Origin: Glandiceps talaboti
Taxonomy: Eukaryota; Hemichordata; Enteropneusta; Spengelidae
Assembly (NCBI RefSeq): GCF_964340395.1
Contig: NC_135554.1
Span: 12,576,251 to 12,640,250, forward strand
Direction: 5' to 3'
DNA length: 64,000 bases
Below are positions 54,921-64,000 of the stretch, piece by piece. A model generated the notes under the pieces. It was not told where the DNA came from. It saw nothing but the letters and a program-made list of their open reading frames with translations, and did not search any database. Position 1 is the first letter of the stretch; each line of letters starts with the position of its first letter. The position numbers and the translations under genes were made by a program.

Positions 54921-54968
54921 ATGGCGACATATATAGATTATAGAAGTGTGTTCCATGGTACTCGGAAT
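54921..54968 (+). CDS. Possible 16-codon first exon, copy A
   Basis: ATG at 54921 encodes MATYIDYRSVFHGTRN and runs straight into a strong donor (AAT|GTAAGT). I found no downstream exon with a recognisable product, so this is weak. In copy B the donor is changed to GTAAAT. Confidence 0.25.
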
Positions 54969-55504
54969 GTAAGTAGCTATATAACAGCTGAGCTTTCCTA
55001 TCACGTACTTTTTAATTAATCCCTATGCCGATTCATATATCGCATTTCACCTCAATCCGAAGTTTGAGTAAACCACTCTAGAAATGCGGCTTATGGTTTA
55101 TAAATGCACCATCATACGTACGATGAATGAGATGTGCTGTACGATAAACACCAGTGTGTGTACGCGTGTGTGTGTGTGTGTGTTTGTTTGTTTGTTTATT
55201 TTTGTTTGTTGTGTTTCTGTGTTTGTTTGTGTGTGTGTGTATGTTTGTTTACATGTATGTCTCGGTGTGTATCACTGTGAGGTATATGAACTGAAACAGC
55301 AACAGGTCATAAATGTACATACACATATGTTGGGTTAATTCGATTCCGGCATAAATTTCACTGTCTTATGTCACCGTACCATCGTCGCAAACCACGGCCT
55401 GTTTTACGGCAACGTTCTTAACGCGCCTCCCCATGTAGTTGTAGAAATATTAACTCCGGTTTGCGAGAATGCACTGTACCGGCTTTTGTTTCATCTTCAA
55501 AACG

Positions 55505-55672
55505 TGAAACTATGTATGTAAAACTATGTATGTAAAACTGTCTATGTACAACTGTCTATGTAAAACTGTCTATGTATGTATGTATGTATGTATGTATGTA
55601 CGTATGTATGTATGTATGTATGTGTGTGTATGTATGTATGTATGTATGTATGTATGTATGTATGTATCCTAA
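55505..55672. repeat. TATG tetranucleotide tract, copy A
   Basis: Several copies of CTATGTATGTAAAA / CTGTCTATGTAAAA pass into about 25 TATG units. Copy B has only about 10 units (62530-62575). Confidence 0.93.
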
Positions 55673-55717
55673 TGGAACACAACCTCAATTTGTGTAATGG
55701 CTGTAAAAAAAACATTA

Positions 55718-56994
55718 GGGTGCCTTCAGTATTTACAGGGGGCGGAGAAAATCACACATGGTCTGTTAAGAAAAACATGACCCTCCCTCCATTCTTCATT
55801 TATAAAAAGTGACCGTCCCTTTGAATTTTCTCATTTTGTGAAACATGACCCCCATGACAATTGCATATACTAAACGTTAATCAATATTCCCATTATATGT
55901 ATATGTTACACCCAATCCGTGAAACTGCCCAATTCATGAAATGTGCATGTAACTTTGCCCAGTACAAGAAATAGTCAACCTTATGCAAATGAGAGTATAG
56001 ATTATGATCTATTAGGGGCGAAATTAATTTATTTGGGAAGAATTTTGAACCGGGGTGTTGATTATCGAACTCTATTAAAAACACAAGCTACACTGAATAT
56101 TATAAAATAAGAAGTAATGATAATAAGTGATGAGTTTGTAAATACATGATGATAAAGTTGTTTGATTCTTATTTTTTTTGTCTGTGTCCTATAAAAGATG
56201 CTCATTTCATGTACTGGGCATATCTTACCACACCAACTTCATAACCCGGGCAACACGATTGCCTATTTCATGAACTGGGAAAAGTTACCTACCCATTTCA
56301 TGAATTGGGTAATTTCACATATTGGGTGTAACATATACATACACATTAAATGATTTTGACTCTGTATTAGAAAGCAATATTTGTACATATAAAGTGGCAA
56401 AGAGTAAAAGACTGGCTAGTGACCTTTCTCTTATAATCATACACAATCTAGTTAGTATCTAAAACATGCTTTCCATGTTTTGCATACTCTGCCTGATCTG
56501 GTCCTAATATCATTGTCATCATCATCACCTTCACCTTCAGTATTGCCATTATCAGTGTCACTCTAATCTGACACACTAGTACTGTTACTACTTGAGTCAG
56601 TACATGTGTAACTCCGTTTTCTCTATAACATTCAAAACAAAATCATCATCATCACCATCATCATATTTTAACAACATCCGCAGACAGTGCGAGTGATAAG
56701 GTGAGATGGTACACCCAACAAAATGCATCGTTTTATTAAACAATTTTCTTACAGTATATGTTGTTTTATTTTTGTATTTTGGCAAGTACTCGTAAAAATA
56801 AATGTTGAGTACTCATCAATTTTACATCTCAAAACACACAAAACTAATTGACAATAATTGAATCACCAATTTTGTCACAAAACTACGGATGGTAAAATTT
56901 GACCCTCCCCCAAATATTGTAATGAAAAATATGACCATCCCCAAGAACAGGTTTGTAAAATTTGTCTCACCCCTTGTAAATACTGAAGGCTCCC
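55718..56994. mobile_element. Harbinger-like MITE with TTA target duplication, copy A (outer element)
   Basis: Left end GGGTGCCTTCAGTATTTACA (55718-55737) is the near-perfect inverse of the right end (56975-56994). TTA precedes the left end (55715-55717) and follows the right end (56995-56997). A 3-bp TTA duplication with G-rich ends fits PIF/Harbinger. Interior is non-coding and carries the inner element at 55896-56341. Confidence 0.65.
55896..56341. mobile_element. Inner MITE-like element with about 45-bp inverted ends, copy A
   Basis: The left end TATGTATATGTTACACCCAA... and ...CCAATTCATGAAAT pair with the right end (ATTTCATGAATTGGGTAA ... GGGTGTAACATATACATA) over about 46 bases with about 5 mismatches. 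CATTTCATGxACTGGG motifs recur inside. No ORF. Confidence 0.8.
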
Positions 56995-58257
56995 TTAAGA
57001 GTTATGACACTGTAAAATGGTTGGTGGGGGGGGTGTTGTTGATTTGTTTGGGATTTTCAAAGCAGTTCTTCCGACACCCCCCGTCATAAATAATGACGGC
57101 TCCCTTATTTGTTGTTCTGAGGGTAAATGAAGATGTGTCGGAGTGTCCCTAGTACACATACCCGACAATACACGTTTCCCATTCAGATCCTCGAATACAA
57201 TATGAAGTTATCAATGAGGACCAAATTGTACTAGTTGCACTTTATCAAACCTCACAAAGCACAGGACAAAATCGGAGAGATTATAGCTATCACGTGACAA
57301 TGAATGAATCTGAAAATACAATCTCCAAATACAATTATTACATTGAGTGTTATGAAACTTGGTGAAATATTTAAATAATGTAGTCCTGCTGGGAAGTTTA
57401 TTTCCATAACGTTTAGTACGAGAACTTTGTCATGATTAGCATTTCAGTAAAGTTAACCGCCATGGCATGCAGTCATAACAATCCACAGACATTTCAGTAC
57501 AATGTGGTGTGATGCACTGATTTATCGCGAGGCATGAACATTGTCTGACGACAAAGATATGGCATTTTGGTTTGCAAGTTTGACTAAAGTTCTCGTCACA
57601 TGCTCATCTTTCTCTCTCATTAAATACACAGTACTGTTTATAATATTTTGTCACCGTTTTACGACGTTGAGTGTGTGTATGGTCAGAGCACAGTTGGGGA
57701 GCTCAGGTCCAGTTTAATATAGTTTTGTTTACAAATACAAACACAAACAGACAAGTAATCAAACAAAATACAAACAAGTAAACAAACAGACAGACAAACA
57801 AACAAAACATAAACAAATAAACCGATACATGAGTAGATAAATACATGAATAAACAACAACAAACAAAAACTACTCCCCAGTAGTCACCAATGAAGAGACC
57901 CCTAGGGGTGGAATATCACGCTTTGAAAGTTGACTTATCCCAGCGACGGGAAATATGAACAACTCTCGATTTGATCAAAACTTTGCAGAAAGACAGAAAA
58001 GATTACCCACAAGGCATCGGGTATGTCACACCACCCGTATGTAACGCGAGGACCTGTAGAAGGAAGTGTTTCCCTGAAGTTGACCGCAATCTGGGCAGAC
58101 CGCATATTGGGACAGGGAGTATATATCAGTCTTTGCAAAGGAGAACATTCCTTCTCTGCCACCGAATTGAAGACGATTCTGTGTCGACTGCCAATGTATG
58201 TTTCGATTTGTTTGACCGTGGACCATGAGTTGTTACCTGTACTTTCCATGATCTGAC

Positions 58258-58296
58258 AATGGAAGTATAACCCACGTGGGTTAACTATACTTCCAT
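58258..58296. repeat. Perfect short hairpin
   Basis: ATGGAAGTATA ... CCCACGTGGG ... TATACTTCCAT forms a nearly unbroken palindrome with CACGTG at its centre. Confidence 0.85.
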
Positions 58297-59289
58297 GATC
58301 TGACTTTGAAATCAAGCTTCAAGTTCAATTTCAAAAACTTTAGCAAATATATCTAGCAACAAGACCACGCTCGTAGCAACAGCCAAATGATAACATATAT
58401 TGTAATGATAACATCAGGGATTCAAAAAGGAATGGTGTAACAGCCACAATTTTGAAATTGAATAATGAATACTTGAATAACCAGTACATCCAGTAATTAT
58501 GTCTATATTATTGTCACAGCTCCCCAGTATTGTATTCTAGCCATATCATTGCTGATTAAATCATCATCATAGTGAGGTTGATCACCATAGTATTGACTGA
58601 ATACTAATGTGCTCATACAGATTATTTATGTGTATATGTATTCATTTGTCCTTATCTTTTTGTAAACTTCAATCAATCAATCAATCAAAAAATTTATAAA
58701 ACTTGCTGGTAGTAGGTAGTTTTATTGCATAGCTTGAGACAGACTAAGAGATACAGTTGGTCAAATGTTGTTGTAGTTACATTTGAATACTATGACCATT
58801 TCCCAGTATCATCAAAATCGAAACACCTTATGCACTTTACTGGGGAAACAAGATTTGTTTAATGAGTGCGACAACATTAGAAGTAATTGGATATGAGATC
58901 ATTATCAATGCTGTCCGTATTTGAGAATAAAATCATAAAATCGCAAATGTTGTGAAATCTCATGCGAATTAGTGGATGTGCAAACTGCCATCAACTCAAA
59001 AAGATACTCTAGAAGTGTTCTTCCAATCTGTAATGGCTGTACATCCGATAGGAAGAAATAAACAAACACAGTGCCCATGTGGAAAACAATGGAAACCCTA
59101 AACTACAATGTAGACACTCGCACAGAAAACAAAATGTAATACAATAAAAAATCTACCGAATCCTACCTATTCTAAAATTGAGTGTAACCGGAACCACATA
59201 ATTTTTAGTGGAACTGAACTGGTAAGGTTCAGTAGTGCGATAGGCATCACTAAGTGTCTCTGTGCGTGTTGTATAAACAGCTTAAAGTG

Positions 59290-59640
59290 AACAAAATTGT
59301 TCAAATCAAAGTGAGTGCATCAGAGATGTGCGTTTTGGGTCAAAAACATAAACTCCAAAACTACTGGGCAGAACTTGGCCTGAACTTTGGTGGGAACGTT
59401 CTTGGGGTTGTGAAAATTAAAATTTGTTCATCACATGATGATTCCATCAGTAATATGCAAATTGGAGCTAAATGTGTCTTTTTGGTCAAGAATCTTTCAT
59501 TCCAAAATTACAGAGCAGATTGGGCTGAAATGTAATGGGGGTGCATCTGGGAATGTATAGATGAAGAAATATTTCAGCATATACATGTAGTAATCTCATC
59601 AGTGATATGCAAATTGGGTGTAAAAGTGTGAGTTTTGGTG
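59290..59640. repeat. Diverged tandem repeat, about 120-150 bp unit
   Basis: Three successive units share ATCAGxxATxTGCxxxTTGGG...TxTGxxTTTTGGTCAAxAA(C/T) and a following GGGCxGAAxTx...TGGGAAxGT. A related segment occurs near 2700-2810. Confidence 0.6.
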
Positions 59641-59679
59641 AAAAACTTTTATTACAAATTGAACTTGGTGAGAAGTTTC

Positions 59680-60020
59680 TAGACCATGACCATGACCATG
59701 CCCATAGCAACAGCCAAATGTTGGTGTATTTCACAAAGATAACAACGGGGATTCTTAAACAAGTGAACAGACATTCAAAAAGTGTATGCAAATATAACTA
59801 GCAACAAGACCACACCCATGGCAATATATCACATACATTGCAAGGATAACAACATGGATTAATAGACAAAGGAATACATATTCAAAAAAATGTATTTAAA
59901 TGTGTCTAACACCAACACCATGCCCATAGCAACAGCCAAATGATCGGGTATGTTGCAAAGATAACAACTGGGATTAATAGACAAATGAATAAACATTCAA
60001 AAAATGTTTGCAAATATACA
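59680..60020. repeat. Diverged tandem repeat with GCCCATAGCAACAGCCAAATG motif
   Basis: Three units of about 110-125 bases (from about 59685, 59800 and 59920) share CCATGCCCATAGCAACAGCC, a TTGCAAAGATAACAACxGGGATT part and ATTCAAAAAATGTxTGCAAATAT. A single related unit is at about 58335-58430. Confidence 0.75.
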
Positions 60021-60091
60021 TATCTATCTATCCATCCATCCATCCATCCATCCATCCATCCATCCATCTATCTATCTATCTATCTATCTAA
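60020..60091. repeat. ATCT/ATCC tetranucleotide tract at the left border of copy B
   Basis: Short (ATCT)n-(ATCC)n-(ATCT)n tract at the place where copy A has the long TCTA block. Confidence 0.93.
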
Positions 60092-60734
60092 TACATTTCT
60101 GCCCAGTACACAGAGATTGCCAGTCACTTCAGTTTCCCTTTGTACATGGGCCATAACGCTCATTTCTAATCAGGACCAAAAGACAAACTTAGTCGATTGT
60201 CACCGATTAGCATCACTGTAGTATGCATATTAGAAAAAATGCCATTCTGTACACGTACCACCCACACATCATGGAAACCAAATAACACAGGCATCAGATA
60301 TCCTGTTTATAAAGAATCAAATAAATTACTTCCTTCTTTCCATATAAAATGCAAACATGAAAGAACACACCCGCGTATCAATACATACATCTTCGTATAC
60401 CCCATTCCCAACACAGGCACGCATGCATCCACACAACGTTTCAAGTTTTCGAGAGTGAAATTTAAGCCGGAATAGAGTTAACTCGACGGGTGTGTTTTTT
60501 GTGCTTGGTTCCTATAACTGAAAGTGCATACAGAGGTCAAGGTTAACTTTAAACATAGAGAAGAGTTTCAAGCCCATCACACAGACACACGTACACGGAT
60601 CGGACACACATCATACATACACATATATGTATAAACAAAATACACACACACGCACACACATGGTGTTTATCATACAGCATATAGCTTATTCATCGCCGAT
60701 TCATCGGATGTAGAATGGTGCATACATACATACA

Positions 60735-60765
<31 letters not shown>

Positions 60766-60768
60766 CAT

Positions 60769-60807
<39 letters not shown>

Positions 60808-61574
60808 CACTAATCCCCAGGGATCACGAATTGTCAAATTCAAGAGTGCGTTCATCTTCCATCCTCTGTGAAACTTTGCCAAGTTTCGACGTAAATATGA
60901 CCCGATCAATCCAGTTATCTCAGTGTTATAGTATTCAACCGATCACGTTCTTCCCACCCTCAGGCTTGGCATGCATAGTTATATCACTTCCGGTTTTAGC
61001 AGAAGACCTTTTCCACAGAAGTGTAACACATGCACAGACTGTCAAAGTACTGTATGTTTTAACGTTGCCTTACGCTGATGGTACCCCCAACACAATTTTT
61101 GGTTCGGCTTCACAATGAATCGGTAACAATGTTGAAATAAAGGAAACGTTTTAAAGATTTACAAGTACAATTTTTAGATTCGGATCACATATAGTAAGCT
61201 AATGAGACAGGATACCTACTGCAGAATACAGTGCTACTATTAAAATGACATACAGTTTTAGTGATAGTGATTTTTTGATACCAGTATATTGACAGATAAT
61301 CTGCTAAATAAGCCGAAAGAAGAAGAAGTGGCTTTCCCGCCATATTGCTCATGTAAATAATCATGATGTTCTTGCTTGTCGTTTTGTTGCCCTAAATGTA
61401 AGAACAAATCTCATAAATAAAGATGAAGTCTGGTGATAGATTAACGTCATTGTTTATTTTTCATCAAATCAAAGTTTTATCACACATTCTGTAGATCTCA
61501 CTCACTGTCCATAGAATATAAATCCAGAGAATTGTAAATTATATATGTGCTTGCCTTGAACGCGTGAACTTTTG

Positions 61575-61595
61575 TGACGTCATGGTCTATAAGTA
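61575..61595 (+). promoter_or_regulatory. CRE plus TATA-like promoter motif, copy B
   Basis: Same TGACGTCA and TATAAGTA pair as copy A, at 61575-61582 and 61588-61595, with unchanged spacing. Confidence 0.35.
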
Positions 61596-61930
61596 GCTCA
61601 ACGCAAACTCATGTGTTCACACAGCATGCGGTTTGGTGGGTGCAGTATCACACTGAATTTGGAATTCTATCAAACAGACTTTCTGAATGACATGTGTCCA
61701 GTTTAACCACTGATCAACTATTACATGTAAGTAGAGGTTTATTGTAACCTTTGGGGTTTATTTTTTTTTGTCATCAGCGTTGTTAAATTTCAAAAACGTA
61801 AAATTGGATATGGTGGATAACTCCGTGTACATGTGCTAGTTTTATAGGTCGAGCGTGTTTGTAGCGTTATACTTCAGTGCTGGTGTGGATATATGAAATT
61901 CAGAAACCGGCTTTGGGGTCAGTTGACAGT

Positions 61931-61978
61931 ATGGCGACATATATAGATTATAGAAGTGTGTTCCATTGTACTCGGAAT
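61931..61978 (+). CDS. Possible 16-codon first exon, copy B
   Basis: Matches the copy A exon with Gly13 changed to Cys. The splice donor is weakened to AAT|GTAAAT. Confidence 0.2.
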
Positions 61979-62619
61979 GTAAATAGCTATATAGCAGCTG
62001 AGCTTTCCTATCACGTACTTTTAAATTAATCCCTATGCCGATTCATATATCGTATTTGACCTCAATCCGGAATCCGTAAACCACTCTAGAAATGCGGCTT
62101 ATGGTTTATAAATGCACAATCCTACGTACGATGAATGAGATGTGCTGTACGATAAACACCAGTGTGTGTGTGTGTGTTTGTTTGTTTATTTTTATTTGTT
62201 GTGTTTCTGTGTTTGTTTGTGTGTGTGTGTGTGTTTGTTTGTTTACATGTATGTCTCGGTGTGTATCACTGTAAGGTATATGAACTGAAACAGCAACAGG
62301 TCATAAATGTACATACACATATGTTGGGTTAATTCGATTCCGGCATAAATGTCACTGTCTTATGTCACCGTACCATCGTCGCAAACCACGGCCTGTTTTA
62401 CGGCAACGTTCTTAACGCGCCTCCCCATGTAGTTGTAGAAATATTAACTCCGGTTTGCGAGAATGCACTGTATCGGTTTCATCTTCAAAACGTGAAACTA
62501 TGTATGTAAAACTATGTATGTAAAACTGTCTATGTAAAACTGTCTATGTATGTATGTATGTATGTATGTATGTATCCTAATGGAACACAACCTCAATTTG
62601 TGTAATGGCTGTAAAAAAA

Positions 62620-63540
62620 ACATTTGGGAGCCTTCAGTATTTACAGGGGGCGGAGAAAATCACACATGGTCTGTTAAGAAAAACATGACCCTCCCTCCAT
62701 TCTTCATTTATAAAAAGTGACCCTCCCTTTGAATTTTCTCATTTTGTGAAACATGACCTCCCATGACAATTACATATACTAAACGTTACTCAATATTCCC
62801 ACTATGTGTATATGTGAAACTGCCCAATTCATGAAATGTGCATGTAACTTTGCCCAGTACAAGAAATAGTCAACCTTATGCAAATGAGAGTATAGATTAT
62901 GATCTATTAGGGGCGAAATTAAATTTTTTGGGAAGAGTTTTGAACTGGGGTGTTGATTATTGAACTCTATTAAAAACACAAGCTACACTGAATATTATAA
63001 AATAAGAAGTAATGATAATAAGTGATGAGTTTGTAAATACATGATGATAAAGTTGTTTGATTCTTATTTTTTTGTCTGTGTCCTATAAAAGATGCTCATT
63101 TCATGTACTGGGCATATCTTACCACACCAACTTCATAACCCGGGCAACACGATTGCCTATTTCATGAACTGGGAAAAGTTACCTACCCATTTCATGAATT
63201 GGGTAATTTCACATATTGGGTGTAACATATACATACACATTAAATGATTTTGACTCTGTATTAGAAAGCAATATTTGTACATATAAAGTGGCAAAGAGTA
63301 AAAGACTGGCTAGTGACCTTTCTCTTATAATCATACACAATCTAGTTAGTATCTAAAACATGCTTTCCATGTTTTGCATACTCTGCCTGATCTGGTCCTA
63401 ATATCATTGTCATCATCATCACCTTCACCTTCAGTATTGCCATTATCAGTGTCACTCTAATCTGACTCACTAGTACTGTTACTACTTGAGTCAGTACATG
63501 TGTAACTCCGTTTTCTCTATAACATTCAAAACGAAATCAT

Positions 63541-63594
<54 letters not shown>

Positions 63595-63950
63595 ATTTTA
63601 ACAACATTCGCAGACAGTGTGAGTGATAAGGTGAGATTGTACACCCAACAAAAATGCATCGTTTTATTAAACAATTTTCTTACAATATATGTTGTTTTAT
63701 TTTAGGTATTTTGGCAAGTACTCGTAAAAATAAATGTTGAGTACTCATCTCAATTTTACATCTCAAAACACACAAAACAAATTGACAATAATTGAATCAC
63801 CAATTTTGTCACAAAACTACGGATGGTAAAATTTGACCCTCCCCCAAATATTGTAATGAAAAATATGACCATCCCCAAGAACAGGTTTGTAAAATTTGTC
63901 TCACCCCTTGTAAATACTGAAGGCTCCCTTAAGAGTTATGACACTGTAAA
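62620..63950. mobile_element. Outer plus inner MITE, copy B
   Basis: Counterpart of 55718-56994. The outer left end reads GGGAGCCTTCAGTATTTACA, which restores the perfect inverse of the right end. Its left flank is TTT instead of TTA. The inner element lacks 14 bases of its left terminus (62817 region). Confidence 0.75.
63537..63596. repeat. TCA trinucleotide tract in copy B
   Basis: About 19 TCA units, expanded relative to about 8 imperfect units in copy A. Confidence 0.93.
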
Positions 63951-64000
63951 ATGGTTGGTGGGGGGGGGGGGTGTTGTTGATTTGTTTGGGATTTTCAAAG

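Larger units (their letters stand above)
52993..57062. repeat. Segmental duplication, copy A
   Basis: Nearly identical over about 4 kb to 60090-64000 in the same orientation, starting right after the TCTA tract. Offsets run from 7,097 at the left end to about 6,940 at the right, because satellites and small indels differ. No confident gene inside. Confidence 0.93.
57063..60020. other. Part of the 7-kb unit not covered twice in the window
   Basis: No convincing exon. Contains an ACAAAC-rich tract (about 57730-57870), a perfect hairpin (58258-58296), and two sets of diverged tandem repeats (59290-59640 and 59680-60020). Overlapping frames on both strands at 57.9-58.3 kb have no recognisable domain. 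Confidence 0.5.
60090..64000. repeat. Segmental duplication, copy B (cut by window edge)
   Basis: Second copy of 52993-57062. It has shorter TCTA, ATAC and TATG tracts than copy A and a longer TCA tract (63537-63595 against about 56638-56664). It also has a 14-base deletion at the left end of the inner MITE. Confidence 0.93.

Noticed and set aside
57935-58315. 126-aa - strand frame with overlapping + strand frames
   Set aside because: No recognisable motif. Several frames on both strands are open by chance in a slightly GC-richer patch.

Overview
The window is animal nuclear DNA. Genes are split into 55-600 bp exons with GT-AG borders. Introns and spacers are AT-rich and carry long tetranucleotide and pentanucleotide satellites, LINE, SINE and MITE copies. 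The protein families (C-type lectin domains, EGF, PAN/apple, an FN3-like 'DGITID..PP' repeat and an LPD_N/vitellogenin-like piece) suggest a marine invertebrate. A hemichordate or cephalochordate-like deuterostome is my guess, not something the sequence proves.

The main content is one very large + strand gene, from before the left edge to the stop codon at 41301-41303. I traced 56 coding exons by splice signals and reading frame (2141-2289, then 9005 to 41303). All 55 junctions are phase-compatible and no exon has an internal stop. They give about 10.5 kb of coding sequence (about 3,490 residues) in the window. Order: end of one C-type lectin domain, a second complete one, an 8-cysteine module, an EGF module, a block I do not recognise, about 20 FN3-like modules, two small Cys-rich inserts, and a DUF642/galactose-binding-like insert near the C-terminus. 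I see no membrane anchor in the traced part, so it is probably secreted. Its signal peptide lies outside the window.

Intron 1 (2290-9004) holds an antisense non-LTR retrotransposon with both ORFs intact (ORF1 7225-8130, ORF2 3962-6877). Other introns hold a tRNA-related SINE array with 37-bp direct repeats at its ends (9284-10291), a MITE-like element with perfect 28-bp inverted ends (15472-15864), a decayed exon duplicate (26749-26813) and several pentamer satellites.

From 41.3 to 51.5 kb there are smaller pieces. On the - strand are three exons of an LPD_N/vitellogenin-like gene (42811-43961). A set of direct and inverted copies lies at 46592-47481. On the + strand a second lectin gene (47911-51495) encodes a C-type lectin domain, a PAN/apple domain and a transmembrane segment with a cysteine-rich tail. 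Its lectin exon has four in-frame stop codons, so it looks like a pseudogene or a null allele.

From 51.5 kb to the end I find no convincing complete gene. The region has an 850-bp compound tetranucleotide tract, then a direct segmental duplication with a period of about 7 kb (52993-57062 and 60090-64000, the second copy cut by the window edge). Each copy carries nested MITE-like elements and a CRE/TATA-like promoter motif upstream of a possible 16-codon first exon.
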